Source: Tetranychus cinnabarinus
Lineage: Eukaryota > Arthropoda > Arachnida > Trombidiformes > Tetranychidae
DNA: 64,000 nucleotides
Direction of reading: 5' to 3'
NCBI GenBank assembly: GCA_022266195.1
Contig: WHVY01000003.1
Location: forward strand, 7,068,001 to 7,132,000
The position numbers were made by a program, and so were the translations under genes. The notes beneath the pieces are model-generated. The model was given only the letters and a program-made list of their open reading frames with translations, was not told where the DNA came from and did not search any database. This document shows positions 22,504-32,495 of the stretch, one piece after another. Every line of letters begins with the position of its first letter. Positions within the stretch are counted from its first letter, which is position 1.

Positions 22504-25500
22504 ATGTTCAAAGAATTAGAAAGATCAACTGAGAGTTCTGTGTTGTCACCATGTGAAAATTCATCATCTTCATCATCATCATCACCACCATCATCATCAT
22601 TATCATCACCATCATTATCATCATCATCATCATCATGTGAAAGCCAAAGTGTTTATACAAGCCTTTTAAGATCATCTGGAGAACCGAGTAGTAGGTCAAA
22701 TAATCGAAAACAAATTCTCATCCTTATCATCTTGGGCTCCGGCAGCTTCTTTATTGCTGCCAGTGATGCACTTCAAGCACCATTTTTTCCCGGTGAATGC
22801 TACACCAAAGGAGTATCTTTCCTAACTTGTGGATTAATTTTTGGTGCCTTTGCAATAACAGGAGAGTGTAGGAAGCTTCTCCATCACAGAATGGTAATTT
22901 TTCAGTGTTAATGGACGATTTCAATTATCTCTTTTACATTCATGATATTTACCCAAACTCAATTTATTTTCCGTTTTGCTACTTTAATTAATTTAGCCCA
23001 TTTTCACTCATTTTTGATTAGTTTGCCTACGTTACACCCCATACAACACTAAGATTTGGATTATTTCTTACAGGAACAACAACTGTGCTTTTCGGGTAAG
23101 ATTAAAATGATTATCTGTTCAGATTTTGCTTCTCTTGGAGACAAATTCAACACAATTTGCTCTGATTTTTTTCCATTTTTTATTCTCATTCACTTGATGC
23201 AGAGTTTTGGACAAGGTTACTTCAGCTCATGGATTTGCAATAATTGCTTTGTTTCTGAGGATTGGTCAAGCAGTCGGAGTTGCTTTCTCTAATTTATCAA
23301 TTGAAACACTAAGGTATGACCGGTAAAAACCCAGAAACGTTTTTTAGAATTGAATTGCGTCAGTTAGACTAGACTTACAGGCACCATTTAACCGTTGAAA
23401 TAAAGGTACACTTCTCAAGCACATCTTGTGAAAAAAAGAATTAATTTTGATCAAAAATCGCCAAGTTATGACCTTAAATGGACAAAGGCGTCAAAATCTG
23501 ATTTTGCCTTTTCCCAAAAACCATAAATTTTTCAACTTTATACTAGGGCTTCGAAGAATCGAAAAATGGTGAAATTTGGTCTCAAAGCTATTGAAAAAGA
23601 TGTAATTCTCTTAATATAACCCAACATAGATCAATTGAAAGGTCCAGGCCATCGGAAAAACTAAATTTCGTGGACATTTGATAGAAAAACGGGTTTTCAA
23701 GCTTTTTTAAAAAGACTTTTTAAAAAATGACTTCGATTTCGAATATTTCGAGCAATTAGCCTGAAATAAAAAGGTCTCAAGGTCAATCTACTGCTGTCTA
23801 TGAGATGCTGATGTTTTTATTTCAGGCTAATTGCTCGAAATATTCGAAATCGAAGTCATTTTACAAAAAGTCTTTTTAAAAAAGCTTGAAAACCCGTTTT
23901 TTTATCAAATGTCCACGAAATTTAGTTTTTCCGATGGCCTGGACCTTTCAATTGATCTATGTTGGGTTATATTAAGAGAATTACATCTTTTTCAATAGCT
24001 TTGAGACCAAATTTCACCATTTTTCGATTCTTCGAAGCCCTAGTATAAAGTTGAAAAATTTATGGTTTTTGGGAAAAGGCAAAATCAGATTTTGACGCCT
24101 TTGTCCATTTAAGGTCATAACTTGGCGATTTTTGATCAAAATTAATTCTTTTTTTCACAAGATGTGCTTGAGAAGTGTACCTTTATTTCAACGGTTAAAT
24201 GGTGCCTGTAAGTCTAGTCTAACTGACGCAATTCAATTCTAAAAAACGTTTCTGGGTTTTTACCGGTCATACCTTAAATTCAAACGAATTTGACATGCGT
24301 TGGAATTTAGTGGAACCATCCGTGAGTTAAATGATAAAAATTAAAAGAAAAAAATTGGTTAAATGTTGTTCATTAATTGCTTTTTTAATTTTTCAGCTGG
24401 TAACGGATGTCGCTTATCATAAAGGGTTCATATTTGGTTCTCTCATCGGAGGTGTCTTGTACATGTGTGGAGGTTATCTCATGCCCTTTGTGATTTTTGG
24501 AAGTTTAATTTTACTTGCTGGCCTGCTCAGTATCGCTGTTCTGCCTTCTCCAGGTACGAAAGTAAATTTTCATGCTGCAAAATTCAATTTTGAATTTTTT
24601 CTTTCTACTTTTTCCAATTTTGCTCTCTTCATTTGGCGTCTACAATAGTCACTTACTCATGATAATTTTACGATTCTTGTCCCTAACCATTTCGACTAGA
24701 TAATTACACGTTAATGGGCCATGCATATGAAATTCATGATGGTGATGCCGTTGAGTGGACAGATTCTTTTGTCATTGCTAGTTTTAATGCTCTTACCGGA
24801 TTCAATGACGTTACTTTGGCTCAACACTTAAGTCAATTCAATCTTTCACCCATTGGAATTGGATCAATCTTCATGACATTTAGGCTACTTCGATTTGCAT
24901 TCCACTGTTTCTGGATTAGGTTAAAGGATATTGGGGTATAAATATAATATATTTTCTAATACCCTAACTGTCACACTAATGAATCAATTAGCTTAAAGTC
25001 TTAACTTGTGATTCAATTGCTTTATTTTCAGCTTGATGTATCATGGGTTTCAATTCTAGGAATAACCTTTAATATTATCGGCTTATTATTAATAGGACCA
25101 GTTAGTTTCATTCATATTGGACCGTATGTATTGCTTGATGAGTGCCTTTAAAATTCCTACGGCTCTGTTTAACATTGATCGAAATTTGTTTTTTTCTGTT
25201 TCAGTTCCCTGTGGTTAATAATTCTATCTTTAATTATTCTTGCAATTGGAATAAGTAGTGATGATTACTATCGAGAGACTGATCCATACTACAAATGGTT
25301 TAATACTTTACCTACAATTGCTGCCTTTATCGGGCCTGTCGCTGGAGGTTATCTCATTGGCACTATTGGCTATAGATCTGCCACTGAATGCGTTCTTGCC
25401 CTAGAGATATTCACGGTAATTTAGTTTATTCAACAAACCAATTTAGTCAAACTAATAATTTCCTCTTCTACTTTTTTCAGCTTATACTTTTAATTGTTCA

Positions 25501-25579
25501 CAAAATTTGCAACCGTCGAACCTCGGTCGAGCCTCAATCGTACCTTTATGACCTTATTGACCATTTTGCAAATACATAA
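22504..25579 (+). pseudogene. MFS transporter B, SLC18B1-like, interrupted in exon 3 by a foldback element
   Basis: Exons 22504-22893, 23022-23095, 23203-23311 continued at 24277-24321, 24397-24553, 24700-24935, 25032-25123, 25205-25415 and 25481-25579, all with GT-AG sites and the phases of A, C and D. The ATG at 22504 matches that of copy C. Residues 18-44 are a polyserine run coded by TCA repeats, absent in the paralogues. Every exon is open, so the only obvious lesion is the 963-bp insertion in exon 3, which gives a stop at 23324-23326, roughly a third of the way into the protein. It may be a recent null allele; other individuals may carry an intact gene of about 470 residues. A second exon-8-like stretch follows at 25580. 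Confidence 0.85.
23312..24274. mobile_element. 963-bp foldback element with 461-bp inverted arms
   Basis: Left arm 23312-23772 and right arm 23814-24274 are reverse complements with only a few mismatches seen and the same length; the loop is 41 bases (23773-23813). Ends are AGGTATGACC and GGTCATACCT, flanked by TA on both sides (23310-23311, 24275-24276), which fits a TA target duplication in exon 3 of transporter B. No ORF of note. TA duplication suggests mobilisation by a Tc1/mariner-type transposase; no such gene is in the window. Confidence 0.9.
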
Positions 25580-25700
25580 GTCAGGTAATTCAGTTTATCC
25601 AATCCAACAAGCCAATTTGATCAAACTAATAATTTCCTCTTCTATTTTCTTCAGCTTATACTTTTAATCGTTTATAAAATTTTCTCATCTTAATTTTTGG
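25580..25700 (+). repeat. Tandem duplicate of intron 7 and exon 8 of transporter B
   Basis: After the exon 8 stop, AGGTAATTCAGTTTATCC begins a second intron-7-like stretch that ends in TTCTTCAG and a second exon-8-like end. The first exon 8 codes a tail like copy A (KICNRRT); the second resembles copy C (CTTATACTTTTAATCGTT and the TTAATTTTTGGTCAAACC flank). It may be a dead duplicate or an alternative last exon. Confidence 0.7.
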
Positions 25701-26351
25701 TCAAACCATTTTTATTTTTTTAAACTGTTTTAATAAAATATCAGTTTTAATGATTTTTTATTAAAAAATCAACCTTTCTATTCAATAAACGTGTCAATAA
25801 ATTATTTAACTAAGTCATGATCATGGCATTCTCAGTGGCTAAAAAAAATTACAAACAAAGTATGATACATTTGACAATTCCTTAATCATGCAGCGATAGA
25901 AGATAAAAAGCTCAAACAAGATTTCAATCGAAATTAATATAACAATCAGCTTCTCATTTTTGAGTCACGATGAAACATTTAACATAGTAAAGTGTTACTA
26001 AATAGTCAACAATCTTAATTGGCTGTGAAGTGTTTAATACTCAAGTCTCAACGGATACAAATCATTGGGTAATTAATCTAGATAGATACTGTACTGACCG
26101 ATACAAAATAATAATAAGATCTTAAAAGAGTATCAATTATTTCCAAAGATTAAAGCATTAATCTTTGATTATTTCATTGTTTAATGGTTACATGGTTCAC
26201 CTGTTTCATTTGATGTCTTGACTAAAAGTTGAAAGTCTCTTTTTTATTTTACCTCATTTTTATAAATTTTATTTTTGGTTTTTGAATAATTGAATTAAGC
26301 CTTTTTTATAATTAATTATTTCAAGTCCTGTTCATAAACTATTTAGTCGAA
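25701..26351. other. Intergenic region between transporters B and C
   Basis: Holds a diverged copy of the array's intergenic repeat (about 25815-25990) and the 5' module of copy C (26061-26155). Nothing else stands out. Confidence 0.6.
26061..26155 (+). promoter_or_regulatory. Conserved 5' module of transporter C
   Basis: CATTGGGTAATTAATCTAG, GATAGATACTGTACTGACCG, ATAAGATCTTAAAAGAG and TATCAATTATTTC occur in the array-wide order, 200-290 bases before the ATG. Confidence 0.5.
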
Positions 26352-28305
26352 ATGGGTGAAGAATTAGAAAGTTCAACTGATTCTGTTTCATCAAGATGTG
26401 AAAAATCATCATTTTGTGAAAGCCAAAGTGTTTATACAAGCCTTTTAAGATCAATTGGAGAAACGAGTAGTAGGTCAATGAATCGAAAACAAATTTTTTG
26501 CCTTATCATCATGGCCTATGGTAATTTCTGCATTGGCGCCAATGGTTCACTTCAAGCACCATTTTTTCCCGGTGAATGTGACATCAAAGGAGTATCTTCC
26601 CTGATTTATGGATTAATTTTTGGTGTCTTTGAGTTAGTTATAATTGTAACTTGTCCAATCTTCAGCAAAATGGTAATTGATTCCACCCCTTTTAACATGT
26701 GTTTCACATGAAATTGCATTTGATTTGGTTGTGTCTTTTGTTAACTATTTTCATTTCTTATTCATTTAGTTTGCCTACGTTACACCGTATTTCTTCCTGG
26801 AGTTTGGATTGTTTCTTATAGGAGCAACTGCTGTACTTTTCGGGTAAGACTAGAACTATTCACAGTTCAGATTTTAGTTCTTCTCAAGACAAATTTGCAC
26901 TGATTTGTTTCCATTCGACAAAAGAATAGATAAGCTTCATTTTAATTGTCTATCTTCTATTTCTATTTATGCAGAGTTTTGGATAAGGTTACAAGATCTC
27001 TTGAATTTTCGGTGTTTGCTTTCTCTCTGCGAATGGGTGAAGGAGTAGGAACTGCTGCTTTCATCGCATCATCCCATGCAATTCGCAGCTCTGAATTTTC
27101 TCGCCATGCTGCGTATGCACATGTGAGTTAACCAATAAAACTTAGAGAATTGGTTTTGACGTTTTTTAGTAATGCTCTGTTAACTTTATTTAGATGGTCT
27201 TGAGCACCGCTTCTGCTCTTGGATCCTTATTAGGTTCACCGGTTGGAGGTGCTCTTTTTACGGCTGGAGGTTATGTCATGCCCTTTGTTGTTTTTGGAGG
27301 TTTATTGTTATTTGGTAGTTTAGTGAGCATCGTTATCTTGCCTAAATCAGGTACGAAAGTAAATTTTTGGATCTGTAGATTCAAATTTTGTTTTTATTTC
27401 CCACTTCTCCTCTTCGAAAAATAATGGATATTCATTATTCATGCTAACTTTGAAATTATTGGACTTATTTTGACTAGATGATTACACGTTGAATAGCAAT
27501 CCAGTTTCACTTCGCAATCAATCCGATCAATTGGTAGATGTCCTTGTCATTGCTGGTTGTGTTGCTCTTACTGGATTCAATGATGTTACTTTGGCCCATC
27601 ACTTGAGTCAATTTGATCTTTCACCCATTGAAATTGGATCAATATTCATCGCAAATAGGCTGGCCTACAGTTTAGTCTTCTTTGGCTGGCGTAAATTAGG
27701 ACGACTTGAGGTATGAAGACTTTAGTAAATACAAAATATTAATGAATATAATAATTATAACTTGCAATTCAATTGCTTTATTTTCAGTTTGACGCACTAT
27801 GGATTTCAATTCTAGGAACAGTTATTAATATTATCGGATTATCATTAATAGGCCCAGTTAGTTTCATTCCTATTGAACCGTATGTGTTGCCTTTAAAATT
27901 GCTTCGATTCTGTTTAACTTTCACTAAATTTGCTTTTCTGTTTCAGTAAACTGTGGTTAATAATTGTATCTTTAATCATTATTGGAATTGGATTGGCTGC
28001 CAAGCAAGTTGGCTCCTTTTTTTCAAATAGATCAGCTTCTCGTGGTTACCTCAATGCAAATTTAACTCACGATGAAGTTTCCGCGATCAATACTTTAACT
28101 TCAATTGCTGCCTTTGTTGGGCCTGTCACAGGAGGTTATCTCATTGGCACTATTGGCTATAGATCTGCCACTGAAGTCGCTCTTGCACTAGAGATATTCA
28201 CGGTAATTCAGTTTATCCAACAAACCAATTTAATCAAACTAATAATTTTCTCTTCTATTTTTTCAGCTTATACTTTTAATCGTTCACAAAATTTATGGAT
28301 CTTAA
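26352..28305 (+). CDS. MFS transporter C, SLC18B1-like; 8 exons
   Basis: Join(26352..26672,26770..26843,26975..27122,27194..27350,27478..27710,27788..27879,27947..28202,28267..28305), 439 residues. All phases agree with A and D; exons 2, 3, 4 and 6 have identical lengths in all copies (74, 148, 157, 92). The ATG sits in GAAATGGG, and the tail carries a CESQSVYTSLLRS motif shared with B. Key segments: GSLQAPFFPGECDIKGVSSL, RMGEGVGTAAF, LGSLLGSPVGGALFTAGGY, TGFNDVTLAHHLSQFDLS, FVGPVTGGYLIGTIGYRSA. Exon 7 is 45 nt longer than in A and B, adding 15 residues in a loop (SNRSASRGYLNANLTHDE region) that contains a possible N-glycosylation site. Membrane transporter; substrate unknown. Confidence 0.9.
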
Positions 28306-28351
28306 TTTTTGGTCAAACCATTTTCATCTTTTTAAAATATTTTAAAATATA

Positions 28352-28578
28352 CAGTAAATCCACACTTTTTCGATATTTTTGGAGGTACTCCATCTATTGG
28401 AATAATTAATACTTTTCTCTTATATTTTTCTTTCTAATTTTTCATTTTAACTTGACCAACCAAAAAGGCTCAATAAAAAACAAAAGAAAGCGAAAAATCT
28501 ATCAGCCCAAGAGAAAAGTATTAATTATTCCAATAGATGGAGTACCTTCAAAAATATCGAAAAAGTGTGGATTTACTG
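28352..28578. mobile_element. Tc1-like MITE in the 3' UTR of transporter C (227 bp)
   Basis: Starts CAGTAAATCCACACTTTTTC and ends with the reverse complement, flanked by TA on each side (28350-28351 and 28579-28580). The inverted arms, counted with the TA, are 72 bases (28350-28421 and 28509-28580) with about one mismatch. It has no coding capacity. The CAGT end and TA duplication are typical of Tc1/mariner elements. A second element with the same terminal words is at 37486. Confidence 0.85.
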
Positions 28579-28680
28579 TAAATCAATTTTTAATGATTGT
28601 TTTTAAAAAACATCTACTTTTTATTGTGCTCTTTCCCAACTAATGAATATTTGTAAATTAATCATCTATTGAAATATTAT

Positions 28681-28686
28681 AATAAA
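28681..28686 (+). terminator. Candidate poly(A) signal of transporter C
   Basis: AATAAA downstream of the MITE. The sequence just before it (CAACTAATGAATATTTG) aligns with the 3' UTR of copy D (CAACTAATAAACATCTC), so the MITE probably sits inside the 3' UTR. Confidence 0.45.
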
Positions 28687-29682
28687 TTGTCTAAAATTCT
28701 TAAGAGCAAAATTATCATTGCAGATAGATAATTTCAATTATTTTTATATTTATATAAACCGTTGGAATCTTATTTTAGTTTGATTTTGGCGAAAGGTTTA
28801 AAAGATCACAGACATAATGCGCATCAGTTTTTTTCCAAAGAAATGATGAGATAAACCCAATTTAAGGCTTGAATTTACTTATTGAGATGGAAAGTTTTTT
28901 ACTGATGGACTGAACTTACCATCATGAGTATTTAATCACTCTTGAAGTACTTCTGCTATCATCTTTAATGTAAAAATGACCAATTCCAATGTTGACTATT
29001 TTCGCCCATAATCACACCGTTAGTAAACTATAAGCTTATTTTGTAATTTGTGTTTTGAAATTTCGCTAGATTCACAAAAATAAGATCGACTATCTAAAAT
29101 TTTTCTGTTTATCATTCGTAAATGACTGCGATATTGATTATCAATGATTGTTTAACCATTAATATTGATCTTGACTCAATTATTCTAGATCGAAACACCT
29201 GATAATGCAATTGCCCATATCGATGCAATGTCGATAACAGTGATGGTCAAGCAGCCTCAATTGGCTCATAATTGACTGAAGTATTTCAAAATGATTAAAT
29301 TTTCAACAAACACAAACCATTGGGTAACCAATCTAGATAGATCCAGTATTGACCGATACATATGATGATTGGATCTACAAGTGAGGATCAATTATTTCAT
29401 TTTTTCATATTTTATAACCAGTTACATCTGATACTTTAGTTAAAGCTCAGAGTGCTTATTATTAACTAATCAATTAACCCAATTCTGATTTTAAAAAAGA
29501 CTTACAATCAAAAATATCTGTGATTGTAGACTATAGTCACAATAATCAACCGACGTTTACTCAAAGTAAATTAACTAAAGTGTAGTGAAACAAAAGAACA
29601 ACAATTTGCATTTAAATTTTGAAATAATTGCTCTACTTTTTCATCTTGACCTTTTGCCATTTTCATAGATCATCGAATTGAA
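28687..29682. other. Intergenic region between transporters C and D
   Basis: AT-rich; holds the conserved 5' module of copy D at 29317-29400 and a TTTTCATAG acceptor-like site just before the ATG (possible 5' UTR intron). Nothing else recognised. Confidence 0.5.
29317..29400 (+). promoter_or_regulatory. Conserved 5' module of transporter D
   Basis: CATTGGGTAACCAATCTAG, ATAGATCCAGTATTGACCG, ATATGATGATTGGATCTAC and GATCAATTATTTCATT, in the order seen before A, B and C, 280-370 bases before the ATG. Copy D is the most diverged gene, so conservation of this block is notable. Confidence 0.5.
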
Positions 29683-31676
29683 ATGATTGGACTGTTTGAA
29701 GCATCAACTGATTCTCGTCTGTTAACAAGATCATGTGGAAATTGTAGTCTTCATGCAAGCCATCGAAGTCCCATTGAAGAAATAAAAAAAGTACCAATAA
29801 CTAAAAGACAAATTCTTTGTCTTATCGCTTTGGCTTATGGCAATTTTTGTGTTGCTGCCTGTGTTTCGCTTCAAGCGCCATTTTTCCCCGCAGAATGTGA
29901 CATCAAAGGAGTATCTTCCCTGGTTTATGGCCTGATTTTCGGTATCTATGAATTAGTTATATTAGTAGCCAGTCCAATCTTTGGTAAAATGGTAAGCAAT
30001 GGATTTATGCCTTTAACATGTGTTTCAGTAACAATCCTTTGTGTCACTTTGTAACTTCATCTCTTGATATTTAATTTTTTATTCAATCAGTTTGCCTACG
30101 TTACGCCCAACTTCTTCCTCGAAGCAGGACTGTTTTTGGCTGGAGGAACCACTGTACTTTTTGGGTAAGTCAGAGAATATTTGCTGTAGATTCTTTGGTC
30201 TTCGCTATAAGACCGTTAAATGTTATCTCGTTTCTCTTTCGAGGCATTGAAGGCTTGCAGATTTTGTTTGCCCGAAAATTGAATCTTTGATCTTTCTAAT
30301 TTCTAGGATTTTAGACAAACTATCAGGACCATTCGAATTCACACTATTTGCGTTTATCCTGAGAATATTTGAAGGGGCTGGAGCTGCTGCTTTTCTTACA
30401 TCATGTTACACGATCATGCCATTGGAATTCCCCGAACACATTTCATTTTTATTTGTGAGTTGCATGTTTTAGCCGATAGAAATGAATTCACGCGAAAATA
30501 TTCATATCTTCACTTTATTTGATCAGGCTCTATTGGAAACTTTTTTTGGACTGGGGTTAATAGTTGGTCCTACGGTTGGAGGTGCACTTTTCGAGCTTGG
30601 TGGCTATATTATGCCTTTCGCCACTTTGGGGAGTTTGATGTTATTGGGCAGCTTAGTCAGTATCATCCTTTTACCCAAATCAGGTAAAATAAATGAATTT
30701 TAACACTCTATTGACACTTGTTTTCTATTTTTACTAATATTTTCTCTCACCATTTTTTTCTAGGTGACTACACACAAAGTAAATCACCCAGTGTATTCTC
30801 GTTTCTCTGTGACGCTGGAACGTTATTGGATGTTCTTACCATTGCTGGTTGTCTCAATCTTATTGGATTCAATGCTGCTACACTAGAACATCATCTACGC
30901 CAATTTAGTCTCACCCCTACTGAAATTGGGTCTATATTCATTATAACTGGGTCAGTTTACGCTTTGACCAATCCTTTATGGGGTAAATTGGGTGAATACA
31001 AGGTAAAGATAAATTGTCCAAAGAAATAATAGTCTCATCATAACAATTGTGACAATTAGACCAGTTGATCTCAAACTTGAAAGTACAAATATCGAGAATG
31101 TTAAATTTCTTTTCAATTTAAAATCTAGTTTGATGCACGATGGATGGCAATCATAGGAACAGCTATCAATATTGTTGGTTTATTATTCATGGGACCAGTG
31201 GATTTCCTTCCTATTCAGCCGTATGTATTGTTTAATAGATAACATGACACAACATTTCATTTTTATGTTTCATTTCTTTAATTTTTTTGTAGTAAACTTT
31301 GGCTAGTAATAGTATCATTAATCATTGTTGGAGTTGGAATGGCTGCTAAGCAAGTTAGCGCTTACATAGCTTGTTTGAATGACACCATAAACCGTCGCGG
31401 TTATCCAAACGAAACTTCAACTTATGCTCTGGTTTCTGCGGTCAATTTTTCCTCATGTTCAGCAGGCGCCTTTGTCGGGCCTACAGTTGGAGGCTATCTT
31501 CTTGGTACCATTGGTTATAGAGGCTCAACTCAAGTTATTCTGGGATTCGAGATGCTTACGGTAATTTAGTTTCTTCACCAAACAGAATTTTAATCAAACT
31601 AATTTCAAACATTCTCTTTTTTCAGCTCTTGCTTCACATCATTTATAAAATATATGGTCCTAAACCCTCGATCTAG
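29683..31676 (+). CDS. MFS transporter D, SLC18B1-like; 8 exons
   Basis: Join(29683..29991,30091..30164,30307..30454,30527..30683,30764..31002,31129..31220,31293..31560,31626..31676), 445 residues, every phase consistent. The most diverged member of the array. Segments: SLQAPFFPAECDIKGVSSLV, RIFEGAGAAAF, a GLGLIVGPTVGGALFELGGY that is closer to vertebrate SLC18B1 (LGLILGPPVGGFLY) than in A-C, IGSIFIITGSVYALTNPLWG in the TM8 region, and FVGPTVGGYLLGTIGYRGS near TM11. The C-terminal tail after TM12 is short. Exon 7 is the longest of the array (268 nt), with a loop that could be glycosylated (NETST, NFSS). Because it keeps most family residues, D may be the ancestral-type copy. Substrate unknown. 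Confidence 0.9.
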
Positions 31677-31784
31677 TTATTTTATTTTTAAACTATTATC
31701 AATATATAATTCAATTATTAAGTGGTCTATCTTTTTTTGTTCAAGAAAATATTTATTTTTTAAAGTGTTCTTTGTTTCACAACT

Positions 31785-31790
31785 AATAAA
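31785..31790 (+). terminator. Candidate poly(A) signal of transporter D
   Basis: AATAAA 109 bases after the stop codon. Confidence 0.5.
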
Positions 31791-32495
31791 CATCTCTAAA
31801 TTTTTTGCATTGTGACTAAATTGTCTCATAATTCACATTCAATAAACATATTTAAATACTTACATGAAGAGAACGAATCAATTTTTTTATTAAAATTGTA
31901 ACTAAACTGAAAGGATTCTACTAACAATTTCTGATTGATATTGAAAATTACTTGAAGAAAATTAATTTTATCATTGTGAGGTAAACGATTTTATTTCATG
32001 GTTTTCATTTTAAATTTGGATCTATTTACAAAGATTGAGACTAAGAATGAAAACTAAATTTAAATTATACTCATCAGGTTGTCCTTAACGAAAATGCGAT
32101 TAGTAATGACCGCATTGTCTTTTGTAATAGCAATAAATAAATTTCGCATTTTACCGGGAAAACTGAAATTCTCCATCTATCGTAGCTAATATCTAATAGA
32201 TATTGAAATACTGTAGATTGAAGAGAGAGAGAGAGCTGGAATTTTGGGATAAAGAGCTGTCAAGATACCAACGATAATTCGAATACTTTTGAAATTAGAA
32301 CAATTGAATAAATTTGCTAATTGTAATTATCTTAAGTTTAATAAATTAAAAGTTTAAACTCGAAACTTTCAAGTTGAAACTAAACTGTTGCGTTTCCAGC
32401 GGGAACTTTCCATATCTTTCAGTAGCTCTGGCAACTATTTTAACCGCCATTTTCAATCTTTTACTTTGCTGATTCAATTCAACTCCTACTAAACA
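31791..32495. other. Intergenic region between transporter D and the ABCH gene (tail to tail)
   Basis: AT-rich, with no coding region seen. It carries a stretch at about 31893-31920 (ATTGTAACTAAACTGAAAGG) that recurs with two changes at about 54590-54617. A short GA repeat lies at 32221-32235. Confidence 0.5.

Noticed and set aside
23312..23320. Use of the foldback end (AAGGTATG) as a splice donor that would rescue transporter B
   Set aside because: Splicing from there to exon 4 shifts the frame, so it would not restore the protein.
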